Made by a program: the position numbers and the translations under genes. The notes beneath the pieces are model-generated. The model worked only from the letters and a program-made list of their open reading frames with translations. It did no database searches and was not told the DNA's origin. This document shows, in pieces, positions 54,851 through 63,070 of a stretch of DNA of 64,000 nucleotides. The stretch is from F1-120-MAGs118 sp013360535 (GTDB lineage: Bacteria > Planctomycetota > UBA1135 > GCA-002686595). The stretch's first letter is position 1. Each line of letters starts with the position of its first letter. Location of the stretch: NCBI GenBank assembly GCA_026647215.1, contig JAPKHC010000003.1:62001-126000 (forward strand), given 5' to 3'.

Positions 54851-55170
54851 GGGCGGAATGGTAGCGACCCGTGCGGCGCCGACGGAGCCGCAGTTGTACG
54901 TGTCCAGCGGCTGAAACACTCGAAACACGCCGCCCGCGCTCCGCGCCGAGCGCCTGCGCCGAGGCGTGTCGGAACTTCTTTCGCGTCCGCGGCGCTGCCC
55001 TTCGACGCGGGCCTGCGGAGTTGCGCGGAGGGCAGATCGACTCACCGAAACCTCGTCCGCGCGTGCTACCCTTCCGCGCTGGAAGCCGCTCGACGGCAAC
55101 CTCCGAGGACCCCCGCGGCTCGCCGCTCCCCCAAGCGCGCCCGCCTCCTCCCGCTCGCCCTCTCCTGCCG
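54851..55170. other. Intergenic region between the regulator and a glycosyltransferase
   Basis: About 320 nt. It holds the candidate -10 of the regulator (54858-54863, minus), two close copies of AAACAC, and a TACCCT hexamer at 55067-55072 that may serve the plus-strand glycosyltransferase. No gene is convincing here. Confidence 0.4.
54858..54863 (-). promoter_or_regulatory. Candidate -10 element (TACCAT) of the winged-helix gene, near-leaderless
   Basis: TACCAT is 7 nt before the ATG at 54850 on the minus strand. Confidence 0.35.
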
Positions 55171-55209
55171 ATGGATGTCGCCTCCGGGCGACTCCGCCCT
55201 CTCCTGCCT

Positions 55210-57243
55210 ATGGCGCCTCCCAAGAACGCAGCGGTCCTCGTCGGGGACCTCGACCGCCTGCCTGCCGACTTCGACCTGAGCCTCTGGCACCGCCGTCCGC
55301 CCGCGAACCACGCGCTGCGGCGCCTGTCGATCCACGGCGACACGAGCGCGGAGGCGATCCTGCGCGAGCTGTTCGAGCTGCAGGCGACCGCCGTCGTGTT
55401 CCTCGGGCTGCTCGTGCCCGAGGCCGTGCTCGCCGCACGCTGGGCCGGACTGCGGGTCGTGCTCGTGCTCGACGAGGCCGAGCTCGCGGCCTGGACGCTC
55501 GGGGACTGGCGCGACGCGCGTGTCGCCGCCCCGTTCCACGCGCACCTCGTGGTCGCCACCGGCACGGACCAGCCGCGGCGCTGCGCGACGCCGGACGGCC
55601 CGGAGTGGGCCACGCTCTACACCGCGCGCAAGCTCGCCGACGTCGACCTGCGGCACGTGCTGCAGCTCGCCGAGAAGCAGCCCGACACGACGCCGCAACC
55701 GCCGCAGAACGGCTCGACCTACTGGCATGTCGTGCGCGAGCTCGAGCTGTGGCGCGCGCTCGCAAGCGGAGCGCTCGAACTCGAGACGCAGGCCGTGCGC
55801 GCGCGCTGCCTCGACAAGTGCCGCCGCACGCCCGGTGGCATCGAGTTCCGCTCGACGCGGGTCGCCCCGGCGCTCGCGCACGGACGCCGCAAGCCGCGTG
55901 TGCTGTTCGTCTCGCACGAGCTCTCCAAGACCGGCGCGCCGACGGCGATGCTGTGGGCGCTGCGCGGCATGGAGGTGCTCGGCACCTCGTTCGAGCCGTG
56001 GGTGCTCGGCATCGGCGACGGCCCGATGGAGGAGCACTTCAAGGGTCAGGTCGGTGCGGAGCGCTTCCGCATCGCGCACTTCCAGGACTCGTGGCCGCAC
56101 TACCGCGAGATCCTCGACACGATCGACGAGATCGATCCCGACGTCGTGTTCCTCAACGCCTCGCCGGTGTACGCCTACGCGCCGCTCCTGCGCTGGAAGG
56201 GCATTCCGGTCGTGTGGTGGTTCCACGACGGCATCAACGTCGCCAAGCGCGACGGCCACCTGTTCACGCAGCGTGCGCTGGAGGCGATGCACCGCTACGC
56301 GCTGCATTCGTCCGAGCGCGTGCTGACGGCCTCGAACGACACGGTGCGGCAGATCGAGCTCTTCTGCCCCGCGATCGAGGGCAAGGTCGGCATGGTGCCC
56401 TACGGCTTCGACGTCGACGCGATCCTCGGCGAAGGCGTCAAGCTGCGCGACCAGCGCGCGGAGCTGCGCGCGGAGTTCGGCGTGCCGGAGGACGGCACGC
56501 TGTTCGCGTGCGTCGGCAGTCTCGAGCGCCGCAAGAACCAGAAGCGCCTCGCGGAGGCCTTCCAGGGCATGCTGCGCTCGCTCCCCGAGGAAGAGCGCGG
56601 CAAGCACCACCTCGCGCTCGTCGGACGCCTCGATCCCGACAACCTCGGGCCGAAGAGCTTCCACATGGAGATCCTCGAGGCGATCGAACCGGAGTTCGCC
56701 GCGCAGATCCACATCACCGGGCCGCGCCCCAGCGGCTTCCCCGTGATGGTCGCAGCCGACGCGCAGGTGCTGGTGTCGACCAACGAGTGCTCGCCGCTCG
56801 TCAACATCGAGTCGATGCTGCTCGACACGTTCGTGATCTCCTCGCGCGTGCACGGCATCCCCGAGGTCGTGCTCGACGGCGTGCGCGGCAAGCTGGTCGA
56901 GCCCGAGGACGTGAGCGACATCGAGCGCGCGTTGCGCTGGTTCGTCGACGCGCGCCGCACGGCGCCCGAGCGGCTGGCCGAGATCCGCCAGCGCGCGAAG
57001 GCCTACGCGATCGCGAGCCACGGCTTCGTGCGCACCGGCGAGATCGTGCGCGACGAGGTCCAGCGCATGCTCGACTCGCGCGCCGGCGAGGAGCTCCGGC
57101 TGGTCGGCGAGACCGCCAACCAGTTCCTCGAGCGCGAGCTCGCGCTGCGCTGGTCGCACATGAAGCACGACGCGCCGCACGCCTGCTACCCGCTGCGCGA
57201 GATTTGCCACTACGCGAACAACGAGAACGTCACGCTGCCGTGA
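55210..57243 (+). CDS. Glycosyltransferase (GT4-like) with N-terminal extension
   Basis: 677 aa from ATG 55210; ATG 55171 (13 codons upstream) is also possible and is preceded by the same CTCCTGCC context. Residues about 1-210 are an uncharacterised alpha/beta region. From about 220 a GT-B fold begins: VLFVSHELSKTGAPTAMLWA, WFHDGINVAKRDGHLF, then the C-terminal Rossmann half VPYGFDVDAI, FACVGSLERRKNQKRLAEAF, ITGPRPSGF and NECSPLVNIESMLLDTFV (the EX7E-like region). Probably cytoplasmic, adding a sugar in surface polysaccharide or glycolipid synthesis. Convergent with a second glycosyltransferase gene. Confidence 0.85.
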   Translation: MAPPKNAAVLVGDLDRLPADFDLSLWHRRPPANHALRRLSIHGDTSAEAILRELFELQATAVVFLGLLVPEAVLAARWAGLRVVLVLDEAELAAWTLGDWRDARVAAPFHAHLVVATGTDQPRRCATPDGPEWATLYTARKLADVDLRHVLQLAEKQPDTTPQPPQNGSTYWHVVRELELWRALASGALELETQAVRARCLDKCRRTPGGIEFRSTRVAPALAHGRRKPRVLFVSHELSKTGAPTAMLWALRGMEVLGTSFEPWVLGIGDGPMEEHFKGQVGAERFRIAHFQDSWPHYREILDTIDEIDPDVVFLNASPVYAYAPLLRWKGIPVVWWFHDGINVAKRDGHLFTQRALEAMHRYALHSSERVLTASNDTVRQIELFCPAIEGKVGMVPYGFDVDAILGEGVKLRDQRAELRAEFGVPEDGTLFACVGSLERRKNQKRLAEAFQGMLRSLPEEERGKHHLALVGRLDPDNLGPKSFHMEILEAIEPEFAAQIHITGPRPSGFPVMVAADAQVLVSTNECSPLVNIESMLLDTFVISSRVHGIPEVVLDGVRGKLVEPEDVSDIERALRWFVDARRTAPERLAEIRQRAKAYAIASHGFVRTGEIVRDEVQRMLDSRAGEELRLVGETANQFLERELALRWSHMKHDAPHACYPLREICHYANNENVTLP

Positions 57244-57253
57244 CGTCGTGGCG

Positions 57254-57283
57254 GCGGCCGTGGTCGAGCTCGACCGCGGCCGC
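57254..57283. terminator. Hairpin between convergent glycosyltransferase genes
   Basis: The GCGGCCG/CGGCCGC stem encloses a GGTCGAGCTCGACC palindrome, located 10 nt after one stop and 10 nt before the other. Probably a bidirectional terminator. Confidence 0.55.
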
Positions 57284-57293
57284 GCACCGCCCT

Positions 57294-58802
57294 TCAGGCG
57301 AGCTCGGTCTCGCCGCGCCGCCGAGCGACCTGCGCTTCCCGCGACGGCGCCTTGAACGTGCCGTAGAGCAGCTGGTGGTAGAGCAGCGCTAGCTCGTTCG
57401 CCTCGTGCTGCACGGTCTTGAGCAGCGGCGACTCGCCCACCAGCTCGCGCAGCTTCGAGCGGTCGGCACCCAGCGCCGCGAGTTCCGCGCGCAACGCCTC
57501 GACCGAGCCGAGCGCGAACGTGCGGCCGTAGCCGTGGAACTGGACGAACTCGGCCAGCCCTCCCGCGTTGGAGGCGAGCACGCCGACGCCCGCGTGGGCC
57601 GCGTGGAGGAGCTCCGACGGCGCGTTGCCGACGCCGATCGAGGGGAACACGACGACGTCGAGCGCAGCGAGCGTTTCCGCCAGCCGCTCCGGATCCGGCG
57701 CGCCGTGAAAGTGGACACGCCCGGCGCAAGGGCTCGCCGCCACGCGCTCGCGCAGCGCCTCGGCGAACTCGGCGGCGCCTTCGGCCACCGCGCCGTGCAG
57801 GTGCAGCTCGAGCGACGGAGCGGAAGCGGCCGCGGCGAGGAAGGCCTCGACGAGCACGTGGGTGCCCGCGGTGCGCGAGAGTGCGGCGATGCAGCCGATG
57901 CGCAGCGAGGAACTCTCCACACGCGGCAGCGCGGGCAGCTCTGCGCCGGGCAGGGCGAGCTTGTCGAGCACGACCTTGTCGTCGGGAAGCCCGAACGTGC
58001 GCTGGAACTCGCCCCGCGCGAACTCCGACGGCACGAGCACGAGATCGACGTGCTTGAGCCGCGCGCCGAAACGCTCGAGCCGCCGCTGGATCGGGTCGCC
58101 GACGGTCGCTTCGACCTGCTCCTGCACTTTCCAGCGCGCCTCGCGCAGAGCGTGCGTGACGGCGTGGATCGCGGCGCGCGGGCGACGGGCGGGCACACCG
58201 CCCGTGACGGCGAAACGCGCACCGTAGTGGCGTCGGTAGAGCTGGGCGAAGCTCTCGTTGCGCGGTCGCAACCTGTCGATCACGGCCTGCTCGTCGGCCA
58301 CGAGGCGCGTCCATTCGGTTCCGTGGACACACGGCCCGCACTTGGCGAGGTCGATCCGCTCGCAGGGCTGGTCGTCGGTACGGCAGCGCCGCGTCCCGAT
58401 CGCGCACACGGGCCAGAAGTCGTGCGCCGTCAGCACGGTCTTGATCTTGAGCGAGTGCGTGATGTCGATCAGGCCGAGCCCGAGGTGCTGGAGCGAGTGG
58501 AAGTGGACGACGTCGGCGCGCGTCTCGCCGAGGAACTCGCGGAACTGCTGCTCGACGGCGTGGTGGATGTAGGAGCGCTCGAGCGGCTCCCACTCCAGCC
58601 CGAGCCGGTTCATGTGCCGGATCGTGACGTTGCCGCGGCGCTCGACCCACGAGAAGCCCTCGGGCAGCGACGGGTCGGCGGCGCGCGTGAAGATCGCGGG
58701 CCAGTGCCGCTCGGACTGCTTCGTGGCGAGCTCCCAGATGTAGTGGGCGTTGGCGCTCGCCGAACGCGGAGGCAGTTCGTTGGTGACGTGCAGGATGCGC
58801 AT
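57294..58802 (-). CDS. Glycosyltransferase family 4-like protein
   Basis: 502 aa, ATG 58802. The N-terminal domain opens MRILHVTNELPPRSASANAH, typical of GT4. A Cys-containing insert (CAIGTRRC, CERIDLAKCGPC) follows DFWPV, as in many GT4 enzymes. The C-terminal half shows LVPSEFARGEF, a donor-binding region IGCIAALSRTAGTHVLVEAF, FHGAPDPERLAETLAALDVV and FPSIGVGNAPSELLHAAHAG (EX7E-like). Cytoplasmic, sugar donor unknown. A TAGAGT element lies 15 nt upstream. The sulfotransferase gene precedes it by 18 nt on the same strand, pointing to sulfated glycan synthesis. Confidence 0.88.
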   Translation of the reverse strand: MRILHVTNELPPRSASANAHYIWELATKQSERHWPAIFTRAADPSLPEGFSWVERRGNVTIRHMNRLGLEWEPLERSYIHHAVEQQFREFLGETRADVVHFHSLQHLGLGLIDITHSLKIKTVLTAHDFWPVCAIGTRRCRTDDQPCERIDLAKCGPCVHGTEWTRLVADEQAVIDRLRPRNESFAQLYRRHYGARFAVTGGVPARRPRAAIHAVTHALREARWKVQEQVEATVGDPIQRRLERFGARLKHVDLVLVPSEFARGEFQRTFGLPDDKVVLDKLALPGAELPALPRVESSSLRIGCIAALSRTAGTHVLVEAFLAAAASAPSLELHLHGAVAEGAAEFAEALRERVAASPCAGRVHFHGAPDPERLAETLAALDVVVFPSIGVGNAPSELLHAAHAGVGVLASNAGGLAEFVQFHGYGRTFALGSVEALRAELAALGADRSKLRELVGESPLLKTVQHEANELALLYHQLLYGTFKAPSREAQVARRRGETELA

Positions 58803-58817
58803 GGAGAGTGGGCGAAA

Positions 58818-58823
58818 ACTCTA
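58818..58823 (-). promoter_or_regulatory. Candidate -10 element (TAGAGT) of the GT4 gene
   Basis: TAGAGT lies 15 nt before the ATG at 58802. It overlaps the 3' end of the sulfotransferase gene, so the GT4 gene may have its own promoter. Confidence 0.3.
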
Positions 58824-60098
58824 GTGGCAGAAGCCGGGCGAGCGCCACTCGGCGACCGACTCGGGCCCGAAGCTGCCCCCCATCACGCGCGTCTGGATCA
58901 CGACCGACACAATCCCGTTGTCGCCCTCGGGCAGGTCGAGCGAGAACGGCACGGCGGGAGCGCCTCCGCTGGCCCGGACCGCGGCCTGACCGAGCGACTT
59001 GCCCGTCCCGTCGCGCACCTCGATCGCGAACTCGACCGACAGCGTCGGGTCGCCGATCACGGCCACATCCGTGCGGAAATGGCGGCGCGTGCGCACGTTG
59101 AGGTCGTGGTAGGCGAGCTCCGCGACGGAGCCGGGAGGCGGCGGGCCGAGCGTGAAGTCGTTGCGATTGGTCGCGCGGTGGCGATCCTGCGAGATGCCGC
59201 GCAACGTCGTCGACGCGGCGGACTCGGCGCTCGCGCAGAACAGGCGGATGACGTCCGCACCACGCGCCACGCCCTCGAGCGTGTACCCGGCGAGCTGCAT
59301 CGCGCCCGCGCACTCCTGCACGAACACGCCCTGCAGGCCCGGATCCCAGCCCGCTTCCTCCATCGTGAGCTCGCGCGCCTCGCCAGCGGGACGGCTCTGC
59401 TCGGGGCGGTCCACGCTGAGCGACTGCTGCAGGCCCGCGCCCTGCGGCTCGTCGAGGCCGAGGAACCGCGCGAGCTCGGCCGCGACATTCGCAGGCTCGA
59501 GCGCCATGCGTTCCTGCCGAACCTCGATCCAGCGCTCGCCCAGCCGGGCGCGCGTCTCGTGCCAGGCGCTCACGGTCGTCGCCCAGCTCCGGCAGTGGTA
59601 CCAGAACGGCACCTGCGGGAACTTCGACACGCGCGAGAGCACGTTCTCGATGCCGCGCCGCTGGCAGTAGATGAAGCGCGCGTTGGGGAACATCTCGAGC
59701 AGGAGCGGCGCCGCGCGGATCGCGGGAGCACCCTCGAAGTCATCGGGCGACTTGTCGGCCCAGCGACCGCTCGGGCAGTGCTGCGCGAAGAAGGCCGCGA
59801 AGTAGTTGCGGACGTGGAGCTTCAGTCCGGCGGCGTCGAGCGACTGGATCAGGTAGCTGCCGCCCGCGGACGGGTAGTTCGTCACCACGCGGTCGACGGC
59901 GGAGAGCAGCACCTGCAGGAGCGTCGTCACGTGCCCTTCGTCGTGCCCTGGGATGCCCGCACCGCGGGTCAAGGCCTGCCCGATCGCGCTCGTGCCCGAA
60001 CGCACGCTGCCGAGCACGAAGATCGGCTCGGACAGGTTGGGGGCGAAGGCCGCCGGTCGCAGAATTTCGGCCAGATTGGAGGGGGGCGGTTGGGTCAT
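58821..60098 (-). CDS. Sulfotransferase-family protein with C-terminal beta domain
   Basis: 425 aa, ATG 60098. The N-terminal ~250 residues have the PAPS-dependent sulfotransferase layout: 5'-phosphosulfate loop VLGSVRSGTSAIGQAL at about residues 27-42 and a 3'-phosphate region FIYCQRRGIENVLSRVSKFP at about 142-161. The last ~140 residues form an added beta-rich domain (VAELAYHDLNVRTRRHFRTD and following), perhaps carbohydrate-binding. Such proteins are numerous in planctomycetes and would sulfate glycans or lipids. It precedes the GT4 gene by 18 nt. A TACCCT hexamer lies 22 nt upstream of the start. Confidence 0.82.
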   Translation of the reverse strand: MTQPPPSNLAEILRPAAFAPNLSEPIFVLGSVRSGTSAIGQALTRGAGIPGHDEGHVTTLLQVLLSAVDRVVTNYPSAGGSYLIQSLDAAGLKLHVRNYFAAFFAQHCPSGRWADKSPDDFEGAPAIRAAPLLLEMFPNARFIYCQRRGIENVLSRVSKFPQVPFWYHCRSWATTVSAWHETRARLGERWIEVRQERMALEPANVAAELARFLGLDEPQGAGLQQSLSVDRPEQSRPAGEARELTMEEAGWDPGLQGVFVQECAGAMQLAGYTLEGVARGADVIRLFCASAESAASTTLRGISQDRHRATNRNDFTLGPPPPGSVAELAYHDLNVRTRRHFRTDVAVIGDPTLSVEFAIEVRDGTGKSLGQAAVRASGGAPAVPFSLDLPEGDNGIVSVVIQTRVMGGSFGPESVAEWRSPGFCH

Positions 60099-60164
60099 CG
60101 GCGCAATGCTTGGGGCCCCAAGGGTACCGGACTCTGGCGGCCCCGGGCGAGCCCCCGACGAGAA

Positions 60165-60203
60165 CCGCGCGCGGACCGGAAGGAATTTCCAGCCCGCGCG
60201 CGG
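60165..60203 (-). terminator. Hairpin between aldolase and sulfotransferase genes
   Basis: A 10-bp perfect stem CCGCGCGCGG (60165-60174 with 60194-60203) has an inner GGAA/TTCC pairing, directly after the aldolase stop (60223) on the minus strand. No U-tract. Likely the 3' end of the aldolase transcript. Confidence 0.55.
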
Positions 60204-60222
60204 TGGGACGAACGGCCGGCGC

Positions 60223-61113
60223 CTAGGTGCGCGAGGCCTCGAAGATCGACTGGATCGCGTCGTCGAGCGCCGCGTTGAAGTCGGCGTCGGACTGCTGCGC
60301 GCTCAGGCCCTCGGTCAGCGCGCGGCTGAAGCTCGCGATCATGCCGGGGTTGCGGGCGAGCTTCTGGTTCGAGCGCGCGCGCGTGTAGCCGCCCGACAGC
60401 GCGACGACGCGCACGACGTTGGGGTGCGCGATCAGGCGCTCGTAGAAGCCGTCGATCTCGGGCAGGGTCAGCTTGAGCATCACGAGCTCGGAGCCGTCGA
60501 GCTCGTCGAGCGCCGCCAGCAGCGAATCCTCGAGCAGGCCCTCGGCCTCGACCTTGTCCGGGCAGTCGATGTCGACTTCCGGCTCGATGATCGGCACGAG
60601 GCCGGCCTCGATGATGCGCTTGCCGACCGCGAGCTGCTGCTCGACGACCTTCGCGATGCCGCCGGCGTTCGCCTGCTTGATCACCGAACGCATCTTCGTG
60701 CCGAAGACCTCGTTCTTGCGGGCACGCTCGAGCAGCTTGTCGAGCTCGGGCATGTCCTTCATCAGCTGGCAGCCCTCGGCCTCGGCCGCGAGGCCCTTGT
60801 CGACCTTGAGGAACGGCACGACGCGCTTTTCCTGCCACAGGTACTGCGCCGAGCCCTTGCCGCCGATCTGGCGGTCCATCGTGTTCTCGAACAGGATCGC
60901 GCCGAGGATGCGGTCGCCGTTGAAGGCGGGCGACGTGACGATGCGCGTGCGCATCTCGTGCACCTTCGTGTACATCGCCTCCTCGCCCGAGTACGCGCTC
61001 TCCGGAACGCCGTAGAGCTTGAGCGCCTTGGGCGTGCTGCCGCCCGACTGGTCGAGCGCGGCGAGGAAGCCATCCTGGGAGAGAACCTTGGTCAGTTGCT
61101 GTTCGAATGCCAT
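60223..61113 (-). CDS. fda: Class I fructose-bisphosphate aldolase
   Basis: Cleaves or forms fructose 1,6-bisphosphate in glycolysis and gluconeogenesis. From ATG 61113 it has 296 aa, the length of the bacterial Schiff-base aldolases of the Staphylococcus type. Conserved parts: FLAALDQSGGSTPKALKLYG, ILGAILFENTMDRQI, FLKVDKG, AGLVPIIEPEVDI, the Schiff-base lysine in LVMLKLTLPE, and VVALSGGYTRARSN with GMIASFSRALTEGL. An upstream in-frame codon run exists but is not needed. A strong hairpin follows the stop. Confidence 0.95.
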   Translation of the reverse strand: MAFEQQLTKVLSQDGFLAALDQSGGSTPKALKLYGVPESAYSGEEAMYTKVHEMRTRIVTSPAFNGDRILGAILFENTMDRQIGGKGSAQYLWQEKRVVPFLKVDKGLAAEAEGCQLMKDMPELDKLLERARKNEVFGTKMRSVIKQANAGGIAKVVEQQLAVGKRIIEAGLVPIIEPEVDIDCPDKVEAEGLLEDSLLAALDELDGSELVMLKLTLPEIDGFYERLIAHPNVVRVVALSGGYTRARSNQKLARNPGMIASFSRALTEGLSAQQSDADFNAALDDAIQSIFEASRT

Positions 61114-61295
61114 CGGAGCGCTTTGGGGTTGCGGCCTGCGGAACGGTAGGGCGAGCAGTCTCCCCGATGAGGCTCGAGCCTTCAACCGCGAGCCCGCGCG
61201 CTGCGCACCCGGACGTAGCTCGAAGGCCGGGACAAGCGCTCTTCAAGCGTCGGCAAAGCCCGGTCCGGCACGCTGCGCCGACCGCACGGGCGCCC

Positions 61296-61301
61296 TAGCC
61301 T
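61296..61301 (+). promoter_or_regulatory. Candidate -10 element (TAGCCT) of the STAS gene, near-leaderless
   Basis: TAGCCT is 7 nt before the ATG at 61309. Confidence 0.4.
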
Positions 61302-61308
61302 CGCGCGG

Positions 61309-61659
61309 ATGAACCTCGGGCCCGTCGAAGCGCTCCCCCACCGCACCCTCGTCTCCCTCTCCGGCCGTCTCGATACGGTCGGCGTCGAGGCTGTCGAGAC
61401 CAGCTTCAATGCCGCCGTCGTCGCGCGCCGTGTCGACGCGATCGTCGACCTCTCCGGCGTCGAGTTCCTGAGTTCGATGGGCGTGCGCATGCTGCTCACC
61501 GCGGCCAAGGCGCTGCAGCGTGCGGGAGCGCGGCTCGTGCTGGCCGCGCCGGGGCCGCTGGTCGATGGCGCGCTGAGGCACAGCTCGCTCTCGCAGGTGA
61601 TCCGCGTCGCGGCCGATCGCGACGCCGCAGCGGCATGGCTGGACGGCGAGGCGAGCTAG
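61309..61659 (+). CDS. STAS-domain anti-sigma factor antagonist
   Basis: 116 aa, a single STAS domain (SpoIIAA/RsbV type). The conserved core VDLSGVEFLSSMGVRMLLTA contains the phosphorylatable Ser of the S-S-M-G motif, then a Gly/Leu-rich strand-turn LVLAAPGPLVDGAL. Predicted to be phosphorylated by a partner kinase and to release a sigma factor or another target when dephosphorylated. The likely partner kinase begins 11 nt after its stop. No RsbU/SpoIIE-type phosphatase is visible nearby. Confidence 0.92.
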   Translation: MNLGPVEALPHRTLVSLSGRLDTVGVEAVETSFNAAVVARRVDAIVDLSGVEFLSSMGVRMLLTAAKALQRAGARLVLAAPGPLVDGALRHSSLSQVIRVAADRDAAAAWLDGEAS

Positions 61660-61662
61660 GCT
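61657..61662 (+). promoter_or_regulatory. Candidate -10 element (TAGGCT) overlapping the STAS stop codon
   Basis: TAGGCT includes the TAG stop of the STAS gene and precedes the next ATG by 8 nt. It could be a second promoter or simply the stop context. Confidence 0.25.
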
Positions 61663-61670
61663 GGCGAGGG

Positions 61671-62090
61671 ATGGAGAACGAGTTGCGCGGCGTGATCGGA
61701 CACGGTGGGAGCACGCTCGCCGCGGAATCGGCGCGGGCGCGGGCGCGGCTCGCGGAGCGTGGCGTCGAACACGATGCGATCCACGCGATCGATGTCGCGC
61801 TGGAGGAGCTCGTCACGAACACGCTGCGGCACGGCCGCGGTGCGGGCGCCCGCCGCGTGTCGTGGAGCGTCGTGGTGAGCGCCGCCCACGTCGTGCTGAC
61901 GCTCGAGGACGAACTGGAAAGCTTCGATCCCTTCGGGCGACCGCTCCCGCCGCCGATGGTCGAGCTCGAGGCCGAGGTGCCCGGTGGACGCGGACTGGCG
62001 ATGGTGCGCGCGCTCGTGCAGGACCTGCGCCACGAGCGCACTTCCGGCGGCAACCGCCTCGTCCTCACGGTTCCGCGCGCGCGCCCCTGA
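61671..62090 (+). CDS. RsbW/SpoIIAB-like anti-sigma histidine-kinase-fold protein
   Basis: 139 aa from ATG 61671. HATPase_c_2 domain: N-box ALEELVTNTLRHG, G1-like EDELESFDPFG, where the Gly after the ATP-binding Asp is replaced, and G2-box GGRGLAMVRAL. It would bind ATP, phosphorylate the upstream STAS protein, and bind a sigma factor or other target. The altered G1 box leaves activity uncertain. It forms a two-gene module with the STAS gene; no dedicated sigma factor gene is adjacent. Confidence 0.88.
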   Translation: MENELRGVIGHGGSTLAAESARARARLAERGVEHDAIHAIDVALEELVTNTLRHGRGAGARRVSWSVVVSAAHVVLTLEDELESFDPFGRPLPPPMVELEAEVPGGRGLAMVRALVQDLRHERTSGGNRLVLTVPRARP

Positions 62091-62166
62091 GCCGAACGGC
62101 GCCCGTCGAGTCCGGAACGGAAGTTCGGGCAAGCTCGCGAGCACGTCCCGGTTGCCGCGCGGGCTC

Positions 62167-62550
62167 GTGAGCCTCGCGGAGCTCTCGGGCGGCAAGCGCG
62201 TCCGGCGCGACGAACGGGGCGAGCTTTCCCCCGCCGCAGAGCAGCGCGACGAGGAGACGCGCAGCGACGCGCGCGCTTTCATCGGCCGGCTCGCGCTCGC
62301 GGGCAGCACGAACATCTACGACGCGCTCGAGTTCGCCTTCCGCGATCCCGACGTCGACACGATCTGCTTCATGACCGACGGCACGCCGACCATCGGCACC
62401 GAGACCGAGACGATCACGATCCGCGAGGAGCTGCGCCGCTGGAATCGCTCGCGCAAGGTCCGCATCCACTGCATCGCCGTCGGCGAGGACCAACCGCTGC
62501 CCAAGTCGCTCGCCGCCGACCGCGCCGGCGTGCGCCGCTTCGTGCCATGA
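62167..62550 (+). pseudogene. 5'-truncated von Willebrand A domain remnant
   Basis: From a GTG at 62167 the frame encodes 127 aa that match only the second half of a vWA domain: LALAGSTNIYDALEFAF, DVDTICFMTDGTPTIG (MIDAS Asp in TDG) and VRIHCIAVGED. The first beta strand with the DxSxS MIDAS motif and any signal peptide or upstream domain are missing. The preceding DNA is the end of the anti-sigma gene plus ~75 nt. It may be a decayed copy of the large planctomycete vWA proteins. A functional short protein is less likely. Confidence 0.65.
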
Positions 62551-62569
62551 GAAGCGCCTGACTACGGGT

Positions 62570-63070
62570 TCAGTCCGAGAATTGCGTGCCGATCACGACG
62601 AGCGTCACGAAAACCAGCACGGACAGCACCAGCGAAGCTCCCAACCCGAGCGCGAGCGCTCGCCACGCGTTCCGCTGTCGGTGAAGCCCCTCGAAGACGT
62701 CGGGCCACAGCGGAGAGCTTTCGAGACGCTGGAGCGACGACGCCGCTCGGCCGGCACTGAATGCACAGATTGCGGCCGGCACGGCCAAGAGCAGCATCAG
62801 GATCGCGAGCAGCCCTGCCGCAGCAGCTTCTCCTGAACTCTCGTCGAGCAAGCCGATGGCCGCCACGAGGAGCAACAAGCCGAACAGCGCCTCCGCCGCC
62901 ACCAGAAGCCACGCCCCGACCGCGAGCGTGACCAGCCACGGCCGAATCTCGACGAGACGCGCGGCCACCGCCCTGGGCGCCCGTCCCTCCGGAATCGGCT
63001 CGTCCTCCCCGGAGCCTTCGCGCGGGGCTCGGTACGGATTGAATGCGTCCCCCTCGTCTGCGGGGCTCAT
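62570..63070 (-). CDS. Small membrane protein with NPYRAP N-terminus
   Basis: 166 aa from ATG 63070, overlapping the peroxidase stop (ATGA). The N-terminus has the FNPYRAPRE motif frequent in planctomycete membrane proteins, then an acidic/proline linker. About four hydrophobic segments follow (LVTLAVGAWLLVAAEALFGL, LLAILMLLLAVPAAICAF, ALGLGASLVLSVLVFVTLVV). Between them is a helical segment LQRLESSPLWPDVFEGLHRQ. Family not assigned (DUF5362-like is possible). Translational coupling suggests a link with the cytochrome c peroxidase. Confidence 0.75.
   Translation of the reverse strand: MSPADEGDAFNPYRAPREGSGEDEPIPEGRAPRAVAARLVEIRPWLVTLAVGAWLLVAAEALFGLLLLVAAIGLLDESSGEAAAAGLLAILMLLLAVPAAICAFSAGRAASSLQRLESSPLWPDVFEGLHRQRNAWRALALGLGASLVLSVLVFVTLVVIGTQFSD

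Noticed and set aside
55066..59313. A 1415-codon open frame on the minus strand
   Set aside because: Arg/Ala-rich composition and full overlap with three recognisable genes on both strands. Long stop-free antisense frames are expected in such GC-rich DNA.
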